Below, piece after piece: positions 34,301-43,443 of a stretch of DNA of 64,000 nt. This stretch comes from Caballeronia peredens (GTDB lineage Bacteria > Pseudomonadota > Gammaproteobacteria > Burkholderiales > Burkholderiaceae), in NCBI GenBank assembly GCA_001544595.2, contig FCOH02000010.1, positions 168,988 through 232,987 of the forward strand, read 5' to 3'. The notes below the pieces were generated by a model that was not told the DNA's origin, made no database searches, and saw only the letters and a list, made by a program, of their open reading frames with translations. Numbering within the stretch: the stretch's first letter is position 1; each line of letters begins with the position of its first letter. The position numbers and the translations under genes are program-made.

Positions 34301-35850
34301 GAGGTGGTCCCAACACTGCTTGCCACTGCGTTCGACGGACTTGAAGAGGTGTTGTCTCGAGAAGCGGGCTCAATGACATAGGATGAGCCGTTAAAGCGCG
34401 CCACAGCGGTGACGCTGACAGGGACGACAGTTCCACTGGCGTTTCGCTTTCTACCAGAGACCGTCAGCTGAAGCGGATAATAGGCACTCTTGTTGTCCCT
34501 GAGAAACTGAACAGAAACCGAATAGTTTTCGCATTCGGATTTCTGCGCATCACATTGGGATGTTCCCGAGTTGTCTCCGCCGGTCTCCACAGAGGCAAGC
34601 TTGCGGAAACTCTTTGCGTCGACGCTGAAGATCTCGATCGAGCTCGTGTGCTCGCCCATACCTGAATAACTTAAGGGGAAGATGAGGCCCGGATGTCTCC
34701 GGCCTAGTTCGACTAAGGCGACCTCCGAGAAATCGTACGTGCCCCAAGCGCCAAGCGTACCCAAGTCGACCAATTGAGAATCGAGTTGCTCTTCGCCTTG
34801 AGATGTTTGCACGGTCACGACTGCAGACACGATTGGTGCGCACGCGTGGCACTCGTAACCTTGCGCCCGTACAGGAGTTGATTTGAGTAGATATACGGTG
34901 CGCTCTTCGTTAGGAAGCTTGAGACGAGCTTCAACCTTCACCGCATAAAGTCCATTGTCACTGTCGGACGGACCGACACCGTCGAGGCCATGAAAAGAGG
35001 CTCGGTCGCGCGTGCCTGTGCCACTAGAAGGATCAAAGGTACGGAACGCTGCCAGTGATGACAGCACGGAATAAGGCTGCTGCAGGGGGGGGCCGGATTG
35101 TAAAACAGAGATGGGCGCGGAGGCAGACTGACCTACGCCGCCTCCTCCTGTTTCTGAGCCACTCTTCTCAACGAGCGACAACCCTTCGGAGGCAGCCCCG
35201 ACCGGTACCGGGTGAGGCGGCTGCGCGTCCGCCGCCAGCGAAGTGGAGGCTATTTGCCGCGTGGAATGTGTTGTCGCCTTATTTTTAGGCAAAGCTTGAT
35301 AAATGAGCGCCAAAATCGCAGCCATTCCGAGTGCGCCCACGACTTTACGCAGCACGCTGCGTGTTGGCGTAGAACCTTTCTTGGCTGCCGGCGAAGCTTG
35401 GCCCGAAGACGACGCTGAAGCTGGATTCACGCGTGGAGCGCTATTCCCGGAAAACATCGCGCTTACCGCCACAGCGATTGGCGTTGGACACTGATGAGAT
35501 TCCAGCATGCTCCGTATCTGGTCTGCCGTGTATCCCTGAACCTTCAGGTCGATCGCCCACGCGGTCATACCTTCTACGAATACCTTCTCAGGATCCTGGA
35601 AGGAGTTTGTGCGAAGGGTGCTGCCGTGCCCTTGAGCGTGGCGCTTCACGTCGTACGCGCCTCGTTTTGCGTCATCCGTGAGAGTTGAATAGGCTTCAGC
35701 CAGAAGCGAGAACCGCTTCACCGTGTCCGGCAAGGCGTTGCCATCGTGGCTCGGATGAAGCTTTGACGCTGCATATCGATACGCAGCCGCTATTTCGGTC
35801 GTGGACGCATCCTCACGCACGCCGAGGGCATTGTAAAAGTCTTCAGCCAT
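34297..35850 (-). CDS. Membrane J-domain-like protein with HPS instead of HPD
   Basis: Residues 4-70 of this 517-residue protein follow the DnaJ J-domain (DFYNALGVREDASTTEIAAA, YRYAASKLHPS, FSLLAEAYSTLTDDAKRGAYD). The essential HPD tripeptide reads His32-Pro33-Ser34, so normal stimulation of DnaK is doubtful. A short helical domain (90-130), a Ser-rich linker, one transmembrane helix (169-187) and a large C-terminal beta-rich part (250-515) with a Cys pair (YECHACAP) follow. The C-terminal part is likely periplasmic. It is coupled to the Cys-rich repeat protein. Confidence 0.75.
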   Translation of the reverse strand: MAEDFYNALGVREDASTTEIAAAYRYAASKLHPSHDGNALPDTVKRFSLLAEAYSTLTDDAKRGAYDVKRHAQGHGSTLRTNSFQDPEKVFVEGMTAWAIDLKVQGYTADQIRSMLESHQCPTPIAVAVSAMFSGNSAPRVNPASASSSGQASPAAKKGSTPTRSVLRKVVGALGMAAILALIYQALPKNKATTHSTRQIASTSLAADAQPPHPVPVGAASEGLSLVEKSGSETGGGGVGQSASAPISVLQSGPPLQQPYSVLSSLAAFRTFDPSSGTGTRDRASFHGLDGVGPSDSDNGLYAVKVEARLKLPNEERTVYLLKSTPVRAQGYECHACAPIVSAVVTVQTSQGEEQLDSQLVDLGTLGAWGTYDFSEVALVELGRRHPGLIFPLSYSGMGEHTSSIEIFSVDAKSFRKLASVETGGDNSGTSQCDAQKSECENYSVSVQFLRDNKSAYYPLQLTVSGRKRNASGTVVPVSVTAVARFNGSSYVIEPASRDNTSSSPSNAVASSVGTTS

Positions 35851-36155
35851 CTTGGATTCTGTGTCGCTTAGGAAGCGTGAAAGGCATCGGAAGCCGTAAA
35901 TCGGAAAATGCTGTCTAATGATGGCTCGTGTTGGCCCTTCTCATTCCGTGAAACGAAACGTCTCACGGACTGGGACGCCCTGCTTATTTGACTGCAGAAC
36001 CTACGGCGCAGGCGAAGCTCGGTCTGTCGCAGGTCCCGAACGGCCATCGACAATCGAACATGATCCAAACGTGTTCTAACGGACGATAAGAGACTTTCTT
36101 TAGCGCAAACTTCCCAACTATCTAATTTTGGCTTCTATCAACGAATTGTCCTCGG
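35851..36155. other. Gap of about 300 bases, nothing recognised
   Basis: This space should contain the promoter of the leftward J-protein gene. No gene or clear repeat is seen. Confidence 0.35.
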
Positions 36156-36404
36156 ATGGCGCCGGACGAGGAGTCATCTGGACCCAGCAAAGGATATTCG
36201 CCGGACAACGCAGCCAGCGAAGGCGTCTTCAGGCGACCCAAGACGGAAATGTTCTATTATCGTGATTGGCGAGCTACGACCGTTGATCAGTTTACCAAGG
36301 TCCTCAACTCCTACACCCGGTGGTACAACGCAACGCGGATCAAGGTCTTGCTCAGCTTCCTTAGTCCGGTCGAATACCGGCAAATCGTCGGACTCGCGGC
36401 ATAA
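36156..36404 (+). pseudogene. IS3-family transposase C-terminal fragment
   Basis: SKGYSPDNAASEGVFRRPKT, then EMFYYRDWRATTVDQFTKVL and RWYNATRIKVLLSFLSPVEY are the last part of an IS3-group OrfB, including the final catalytic Glu region (E in ASEG). The front is missing, and no IS ends are recognised around it. It belongs to a different IS3 group from the two full copies at 50776 and 62481. Confidence 0.85.
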
Positions 36405-36448
36405 ATCAATCCAAGAATTTAGCCGCACCCCCGCGGAGGTAGTTGGAG

Positions 36449-37021
36449 TCACTTCGCGTTGGCGCGCATGCTTGCTTCGCGCGACCGCAACGTCGCCAAC
36501 TCTCTCGTGAGTCGCGCACTGACTTCTCTGCTGTAAGAAAACTTTTCAGAGAGTTGCTGCAACAACAGTGCATCGAGTTTTTCTGCAGGTGCGAATGCAC
36601 CGCTTGTGGGCCGCTGCCTCCTTAGCAAGTCCCCGATTTTTGCGCGCAAACTCACGACGTCTTCTAGTCGTCCGCTTTTCGCGCGCTGGAATAGCCGTGA
36701 GATGTCTTTAGCGACGGGCTTTTCCCGTGGCACCGAACCCCTTTTCGGCTTGTCCACAAGATTCAACAGCTCAGGTGATGGTTCTTCGCCTCGGAAGCAA
36801 GCTCGATAGGCTTCGATAACCTCTGGCTTATTCAAGTGCGCGACATGTCGCAGTCCCGTTCTATGGCGCAACGTCGCGGGCTCGCGTGCCTCCAGAAACA
36901 ACGAACTCCGACGGTGTGACATGCCGAACAGGGTACAAAATTGGGATGTCGCGAGCGAGGGCTGCAACCAGAGCTTAGCGGCAAAGATTTTTTGGATGTG
37001 GTCACGTGCGGTCGTTGCCAT
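36449..37021 (-). CDS. Unassigned 190-residue protein
   Basis: No family is recognised. It starts at ATG 37021 (AGGAAA upstream; ATG 37051 is the alternative). The N-terminal half has two amphipathic segments (DHIQKIFAAKLWLQPSLATS, RHVAHLNKPEVIEAYRACF). The C-terminal half is a basic helical region (LLLQQLSEKFSYSREVSARL, TRELATLRSREA), probably a coiled coil. It follows an IS3 remnant and is flanked by long gene-poor DNA. Confidence 0.4.
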   Translation of the reverse strand: MATTARDHIQKIFAAKLWLQPSLATSQFCTLFGMSHRRSSLFLEAREPATLRHRTGLRHVAHLNKPEVIEAYRACFRGEEPSPELLNLVDKPKRGSVPREKPVAKDISRLFQRAKSGRLEDVVSLRAKIGDLLRRQRPTSGAFAPAEKLDALLLQQLSEKFSYSREVSARLTRELATLRSREASMRANAK

Positions 37022-37051
37022 GGGAACATGTTTCCTGATGATTGGAAGCAT

Positions 37052-37592
37052 GTGTAGTTAGCCTTTTTAAACGCGTGATTGAGTTCGTTGGCAGCATTCC
37101 ACGTCTGGACGCACTTCTGAGTGCTTTTGATGCCAGCACCATTGCGAAGTTCACTACATGTTTTAGGTGGCGTTGTTGCCCGATCGGCATGCGCTGCAAT
37201 CACTCGCTTGGATGCACTCGTCCTATTTCGTTCTCCGCTCCGGAAACGTCATAAGGTGAAACGTGCTGCGACAGTCAGGCATGCCGCAGACGAGGCTCGT
37301 GGATTCTCAGTAGATTGGTGTGCCTCCGCACATAACCATCGTTGTGGCCCTATGAAACTGCGGTTTGCGACCGGAGCATGAAGAGGCTCTCACGCACTCA
37401 TTCCGGACTCTCCAAACCAGATCCTTTTTTTCTCTCAAGCCTGAATAGGAGTGCGAAGGCAAATATCATATCTTTACTCTTCGCTATTTAACGTTCGGGA
37501 TGGAAATTGTCGAGCATTGCGCAGACTCAGTAGGATGCCTGTTGCTTCGTCTAAACATGAATTTAATTTCCCTTTAAACTTGAGAAAAAGCT
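37052..37592. other. Gap of about 540 bases, no gene recognised
   Basis: The composition becomes AT-rich towards 37440-37590, where the promoter of the SGNH hydrolase gene should lie. No repeats or terminators are evident. Confidence 0.35.
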
Positions 37593-39482
37593 ATGCGAAG
37601 AGATAAGCTGAAGAAAGTGATTGAGTTTGTAGGCGTGGCTTTTCTCGGGTTGGCACTTGCGTCAAGTGCAATCGGAGCAACGATCGAGTGGCAGCTGGAC
37701 AATCGCTTCAGAGCGTTTGACTTCGAATCGTCCCAGGAGTCGACAGCCCAACAATCCGCCGAGCGTTATGAGAAACTGTCGTATCGAGATGGCGATACAC
37801 CTTCCGGTTGGATAGACCGAATCGAGGCATCTGGTGGGTCACCGTATGTGAGCTCCACTGGGCCCTGAATTGAAGACGTCAATAACATCAACCCTCGCTA
37901 TGCCGATAACTACGTGAATTTGCCAAGTCAGATCTCAATAAGCGCAAAATTGTCCGGCCTTAAAGCAAACGCGTCGCATGATGTATGTGAATGGAGCATT
38001 GATGGGCTTGTTGTTCACACGGGACAATGTGGAGAAGGCATAAATCACGTAATTTTGCAAAAAAAGTTCGGGCTACTCGTGGTGCGCGCGTCTGGAAGTA
38101 AGATAGCCGAGGAACTCGTTAGGCCGACGAGTTTCATAATCGTTGGGCTAGGGGATTCTTACGGTGCGGGAGAGGGTTCACCAGACGCACCAACGATTTG
38201 GAAAGCTGAAATACCTTTCGATGAGTGGCCACTTGGTGATTCGAAGCATATCAATCAATTTGTTGAAAGTCCTGCAAAGTGGCAATCTACCCGTTGCAAT
38301 CGGTCGTTTTATTCCTACCAAAATCTGGTCGCGTTAAGAGTCGCAGCGCGCCATCCCCATGAATCCACAGTTTTAGTGCAGTTCTCTTGCGCCGGAGCAG
38401 AGATCATAGACGGCTTACTTGCGCCGCAGAGCTTGCCATCGGGCCACCCCGCGAGAAATTGCAAACCGGTATTCCAGCGCTCCTCAGTCGACGAATTAGA
38501 TCCGGAGTGTGACGTGCCGATCTCTCAGTTGAACGCAACTGTCAAGGCATTGTGTGCCGGAAGTCCCAGCCCGATCGAAAGCGGTTTTAAGCGAAGCCTT
38601 ATTGGGCGATTTACGGGCACTAGATACGCGACTCATGAGCCGCCTTGGATTAAGGATCTCGTCGAGTGTCCTGCTGCTCAATTTCGCCGCCCTGACCTAG
38701 TCTTACTTTCGATTGGCGGTAATGATCTGGGATTTAGCGGCGTGATTGCGTGGGGTTTGCTGCCGTCCGGTCGTAGATTGGGGATTCCTCCACAGGTGGT
38801 TTGGAGCAACTTCATTACAGGCGTCGCTAGAAAAGGAGGCGGGGTAGTTTGTCCATACGCTGGAGCCTCCGATGACTGTAGCTCTCTAAAAAAACTCACT
38901 GCGATTCAGCGAATCGCAGAATTGCGGACACGACTTTTCGCGCTGGATATGGCGTTGACGAAGTTGTTGCAGGTCGAGCCTGAGAAGATCGTGGCAAACG
39001 AATACCCAAACTCGCTCCACGACATGGGTGGGAAGTTGTGTGGCAATCCGCCTCACAAAAATTATAATAACGCGTGGTATGCGGCCCGAACTCTCATTCC
39101 ACGAGCATTGGTTCCTGTTGAATGGGAAATTAACCTTACCGAGGATGAGGCAAAGACTGTGAACCGCGCAGTTCTACCTGCTTTGAACAAAGCGATTGAA
39201 GATAGTGCGGCGGAGCTTCGCTGGACAGCCGCCTCAATGGACGGAGTTATGAACCGAAAAGGGTGGTGTACAGGCGATGCGCAAACATTGCTATCGCCAA
39301 AGGATGCCCATTCATGGCACCCTTACGCCAACAACACGAGGGCAATTCGTACCGGGAACGATTCGTTTCTGACGCAGTGGCCAGGTGATACGGGGCGTCA
39401 AGATGGCATCGATGGCACGTTCCATCCGAATGGACAAGGCTATGCGGGTATGGCGGATGCAGTCTTGAAGGTATTGCACTGA
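37593..39482 (+). pseudogene. SGNH/GDSL hydrolase interrupted by one in-frame TGA
   Basis: Codons from ATG 37593 encode an N-terminal signal/anchor helix (VIEFVGVAFLGLALASSAIG) and 60 more residues, then TGA at 37866-37868. The same frame continues without another stop to 39482 and carries the SGNH blocks: GLGDSYGAGEG (block I), LLSIGGNDLGFSG (block III) and DGTFHPNGQGY (block V His). The intact protein would have about 628 residues and would be exported; it resembles secreted lipases/esterases. The lower GC content compared with neighbours suggests transfer. A GTG at 37914 could start a truncated product without the signal. Confidence 0.75.
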
Positions 39483-39612
39483 TCTAAAGGCAGTCTCCGT
39501 CAAAAAGTGGGGCACAGGCGGACGGCTTGCGCCGATAAACATGGTTTGTGCATTCGGGAGCTCTTTGAGACAGATCCGTCGTGATCTCAGGCGTCTAATG
39601 CGTTTGTCTGAA

Positions 39613-42600
39613 TCATCCTAAGATGACGAATGCCTCGGCTATGAGGCGCAGCCGTTCGTCGTCGAGATACAGTGACTTGCGATGTTCGAAGTGATCTCTC
39701 GCGCGTTCCATGACCGCAACAGTGTGCGCAGGCGGCGCTAACGCTCTTGTAAGCGCGTCGGCGAGTGCTTTCGCCCATTGCATGTAGATTTCGATTTCCT
39801 GTTCGAGACTGTTCGCCCATTCACCGCCGCGGAGACACTTGCGTGTCGCGTCGAGGGCAAGTCGGAGGTCACCACATTGTTTCCACGAGCGATGTAACAG
39901 AAGCACGAACAAAGAACACAGTACATCGTCGACAGGGAAAAGTGCGCCCAAGACAACATCAGCGTGGCCGTGCAATACAACAGACCAGCCTCCGGCCTCG
40001 CCAAAAGCGTTAGTCCCTGCCTGCGCGCTGGCGCAGGCAACGGTGATTAGCGCTTCAATTCGCCCGCTTTCAGGCCGAGTTGCGATGGCTCTCGCAAGCT
40101 CATATGCAGAAGTCGAAGCATCCTCAAGCCCTGTGACGGCTGTCCGCGCAGTCCCGTGGCACGACAGTTGGACCAATGTCGGTGTGCGTTGAAGCAATGC
40201 TTCTTTGCCGAGAAGTAATTCACTTGAGTTGCGCCACTGTTCTCTGGTGACAAGCAAGTCTGCGTAGACGCCCGGAATCGCTCCCATCGCAGTATCCCGA
40301 TGGACATTGTCGAGCTGCGCACCAGTGTGACGCGGTGAATGAGCCAACACTCCGAGCAATCGGTCGGGGTTCGGAGGACGAATTACGTGCGTCTCTTCCA
40401 GACGCTCGGCGGCTTGTGTCGCCAACTGAATGCCGTGAAAGACCCGTATCGGTGCGCGGTCATTCAGGATCTGCCAAGGAAGATGTCCGAGTTCGTGATG
40501 CGTCGCGAAGAAAATGTTTTCTACAGAGGGGGTAACGTAAGGCTGAATCGTCGCCCAGCCTGCTTCCACGGCCTTGCGAAGAAACTCGCCGTCGGCAATC
40601 ACAGGGTGCGAGTCGACATGTGCTCCATTTAGCGACGGCGTCCCCGTCAGAAAGCCGGCACTTAGCCCGCTTAATGTCACGTCTGACCATGCCCGCGTTG
40701 CTCTTCCGTGCAATGCCACATCCAGCACGAGTGGTGGCAGAGTTACCACTTGGACTTCGGGAGCGACCGACTGAACGATGAGCGCGCCGGCTGCTGGACG
40801 CAGGATTGTGCGACCATCTCCACCAGATGCTTCAGTCATCAGAAATCGAAAAATAACTACAAATGCGCGATGGTGGTCGGTGCTAGGCGAGGCTGTTGCC
40901 CTCATTAAACGGTCAATGTTAATTCCGTCCGTTTGCTCATCTCCCGCACGGGTAGCCCTCAAGGCGGTACGCAACTCTGAAATGGTGCGTTCTCGACGTG
41001 CACGCAAATCGAATATATGGATCTCTGCTTCACGTAGCGTAGAGCTTGGCGTACTGAGGTCCTGAGCTCGGGCTTCGAGCGATTGAAGCTCTCCACCGAT
41101 TTGTCGAATTGCTCGCCGGAGCACTCGTACCGAGCTTGCCACACCCGCTCCATTCTCTGAAGGCAAGTTTGAACTTTCTCGAAGAGCTGCCGCGAAGCGT
41201 CCGAATTGATTCGACAGCAATGCCGGTACAAGTCTGACTTTGTTTTGGCACAACCATCCCAACGCGAGTCCGAGGACGGTGGCCATCTGTCCGGCTCCAG
41301 CGGGCTTCTCATCAAGTGGGTCATTGACGATATCGAGCCAATCGAGTGACCAGTCGCATAGCATCATGGCGCGCTCGGCGCATTCGCTAACACCGATTGC
41401 AGAAGCATCACTAAGCTCAATCAATGCCTGCATTAGCGAGGTTGCGACTTCCGGCAACTGAGCGTCTGCGTTACCTTGAAGTGACTGCAAGAGTTCGAAA
41501 CATCTTGGCCACATGGTCACAACGTAAGCCACGCCGGAGGCGGCCAAAGCGTTGGAGATGAGATTGAGCCGCACTACGATTCGATGCGACAATGAGCGAT
41601 CAGATTCGGGAAGCTGGTCTGCGATTCTAAGGGCGTGGCTGAGATGTTCGCGTGCTTCAGTATGTTTTCGAGCAAGCATCGCAGTAACGCCCTGATTCAC
41701 AAGGACGTCGACATATTCAAAAGGGAATTCTGCTTCCTGCCCAAACTCCCCAAGGACAGCAGCGGCACGGTCAAGTTCGTTTGCTGCTGCATTGAGCTGC
41801 TTCAAGTGCAGGAAATTTCTGGCCCGATTCAGACGCAGCAAGAATCGCATTTCTCTAACTTCGGCTAGTTGCGGAAGCGGTGCAATCCGAGCATCGACGA
41901 GGCAGAACGCGTGTTCAGCGTCATCGAATCTCCCCTGTGCGTTGAGCGTCATCGCATAGTTAATGCGCGCGCTAATGCCACCTAATTCCGCACCAAGTCC
42001 TGACAGTTGGTCATAGAAGGCATTGGATTGTTGGTGGCAGTACTGGGCTTCGTCGTAGCGACCCATCGCGTCAAGATTCTCGCCACGATTTAGGGATATT
42101 AATGCCTGCTGTTCCAGCTTAGGCGGCCCGTCGGGAAGTTGATCTGCCAGTGCCTGCAACGACTTGAACTGGTCTTCGGCATCCTTTAGTTGGCCAAGTC
42201 TCCGCAAAATGAGTGCACGGTTCTGGCGGATGCCAACTAGCTTGTAGGTCCTTTCTGGGCCTTCAGGCAACTGCTCGTAGTACCTTTCAGTCTGTTGCGC
42301 AAGTTGCTCCGCTTCATCAAGGCGGCCTTGATCAAGAGCGCTATTCGTCCGCCCTAGGCTTATGCTTGCCAAATCGGATTGTGCGGCATCTCTTTCTCCT
42401 GAAGGCAATGCATTTAGCAGATACAACGCTTGCTCATACAGTGTATCCGCCTCTAGTGAACGGCCGGCTTGCTGGTAGGACTTGGCTCGATTGATTCTGA
42501 CGGTCACTGCGTTTCGACGCGAATCCGCCGAGTACGGTGCAAAGTGATCAAAAATATCTTGTGCTTCCTGCGCAAACGCGTCTGATCGGTCTGTGTCCCC

Positions 42601-43443
42601 TGAAGAGGAGAGCGTCACGGCGTAGTTCATCAGCACAAAAGCGCGGCATTCCTGGGTCACGTACTCGTCGGGAAGTCGGCTGATGAGTAAGAGAGCGTCG
42701 TTGAAACATTCTTCGGCTTCGGCGCTACGCGACATTGAATCGAGAAGAATGCCTCTATTTATGAGGACACTGATTTGTTCAACGATATGATCTCTTGACT
42801 CCGGAAACCGCTGCAGCGACTTCAACAACTCGGTATATGTCGCGTCAACAAGCTGTAGATTGCCCTCACTCGAAGCCTGCTGCGCTCGGTGATAAAGGTT
42901 TTGTCGCGCTAGAAATTCGGAAGTGTCATCTGAAAGTTGCGGCTCTTGGGCCAAAGGCTCGGGTGTTCGCAGCACCTCGTCCAACGCAGCGAGGCCCGTT
43001 TGTCTAGCGACCGCCGATTTCCTAAGCGCCGACAATGCCGTCAAGAGTCCAACCGTGGCAAACATATGCTCCGAAGAAGCGCCGAGGTCGAGTGCTCGTT
43101 CGCTTCCTGCGGAAAAACCAATCTCGGCAACCTTCCATTGCGCATGCTTGAGCGCTTCCATGCTCTGTATCAGAAGGGCCTGGAGCTCAGTCACCTCGGA
43201 ATCGGCATTTTCGAGTTCAGGATCGTTGCTTGCGCTCACTTCTGCCACCATGCTGTCAATCATGCTGCCGAGCGCTTGGACAGCCTGAACAGATTCTTCA
43301 ATCAAGATCGGGTCACCGGAGTCTTCAGCGGCTTCCCGGCAATGTTGAAGTAGGACGCGAGCAAGCGTGATGTCCCCCCCACCAGCGATTTCTATCGCCG
43401 TTTTAGGTAGGGTTAGGAGAAAGTTGTCAGTTACTCTCGTCAT
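39613..43443 (-). CDS. TPR-CHAT caspase-like protease (1276 residues)
   Basis: Residues about 190-660 are tetratricopeptide-like helical repeats (many R/N-x-G/A-x4-LG-R/Q-x-DEA units). Residues about 960-1200 are a CHAT domain: HHELGHLPWQIL, then the catalytic His1096 (QLSCHGTA) and Cys1137 (VACASAQAG), with GALFPVDD after it. CHAT proteases are caspase relatives that cut partner proteins in defence or cell-death systems. The gene overlaps the end of the second CHAT gene by 17 bases, so it is the downstream member of an operon. No signal peptide is seen. Confidence 0.85.
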   Translation of the reverse strand: MTRVTDNFLLTLPKTAIEIAGGGDITLARVLLQHCREAAEDSGDPILIEESVQAVQALGSMIDSMVAEVSASNDPELENADSEVTELQALLIQSMEALKHAQWKVAEIGFSAGSERALDLGASSEHMFATVGLLTALSALRKSAVARQTGLAALDEVLRTPEPLAQEPQLSDDTSEFLARQNLYHRAQQASSEGNLQLVDATYTELLKSLQRFPESRDHIVEQISVLINRGILLDSMSRSAEAEECFNDALLLISRLPDEYVTQECRAFVLMNYAVTLSSSGDTDRSDAFAQEAQDIFDHFAPYSADSRRNAVTVRINRAKSYQQAGRSLEADTLYEQALYLLNALPSGERDAAQSDLASISLGRTNSALDQGRLDEAEQLAQQTERYYEQLPEGPERTYKLVGIRQNRALILRRLGQLKDAEDQFKSLQALADQLPDGPPKLEQQALISLNRGENLDAMGRYDEAQYCHQQSNAFYDQLSGLGAELGGISARINYAMTLNAQGRFDDAEHAFCLVDARIAPLPQLAEVREMRFLLRLNRARNFLHLKQLNAAANELDRAAAVLGEFGQEAEFPFEYVDVLVNQGVTAMLARKHTEAREHLSHALRIADQLPESDRSLSHRIVVRLNLISNALAASGVAYVVTMWPRCFELLQSLQGNADAQLPEVATSLMQALIELSDASAIGVSECAERAMMLCDWSLDWLDIVNDPLDEKPAGAGQMATVLGLALGWLCQNKVRLVPALLSNQFGRFAAALRESSNLPSENGAGVASSVRVLRRAIRQIGGELQSLEARAQDLSTPSSTLREAEIHIFDLRARRERTISELRTALRATRAGDEQTDGINIDRLMRATASPSTDHHRAFVVIFRFLMTEASGGDGRTILRPAAGALIVQSVAPEVQVVTLPPLVLDVALHGRATRAWSDVTLSGLSAGFLTGTPSLNGAHVDSHPVIADGEFLRKAVEAGWATIQPYVTPSVENIFFATHHELGHLPWQILNDRAPIRVFHGIQLATQAAERLEETHVIRPPNPDRLLGVLAHSPRHTGAQLDNVHRDTAMGAIPGVYADLLVTREQWRNSSELLLGKEALLQRTPTLVQLSCHGTARTAVTGLEDASTSAYELARAIATRPESGRIEALITVACASAQAGTNAFGEAGGWSVVLHGHADVVLGALFPVDDVLCSLFVLLLHRSWKQCGDLRLALDATRKCLRGGEWANSLEQEIEIYMQWAKALADALTRALAPPAHTVAVMERARDHFEHRKSLYLDDERLRLIAEAFVILG

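Noticed and set aside
37866..37868. TGA in the SGNH hydrolase read as selenocysteine
   Set aside because: SGNH hydrolases are not known selenoproteins, the codon is outside the catalytic blocks, and no SECIS-like hairpin is evident just after it.
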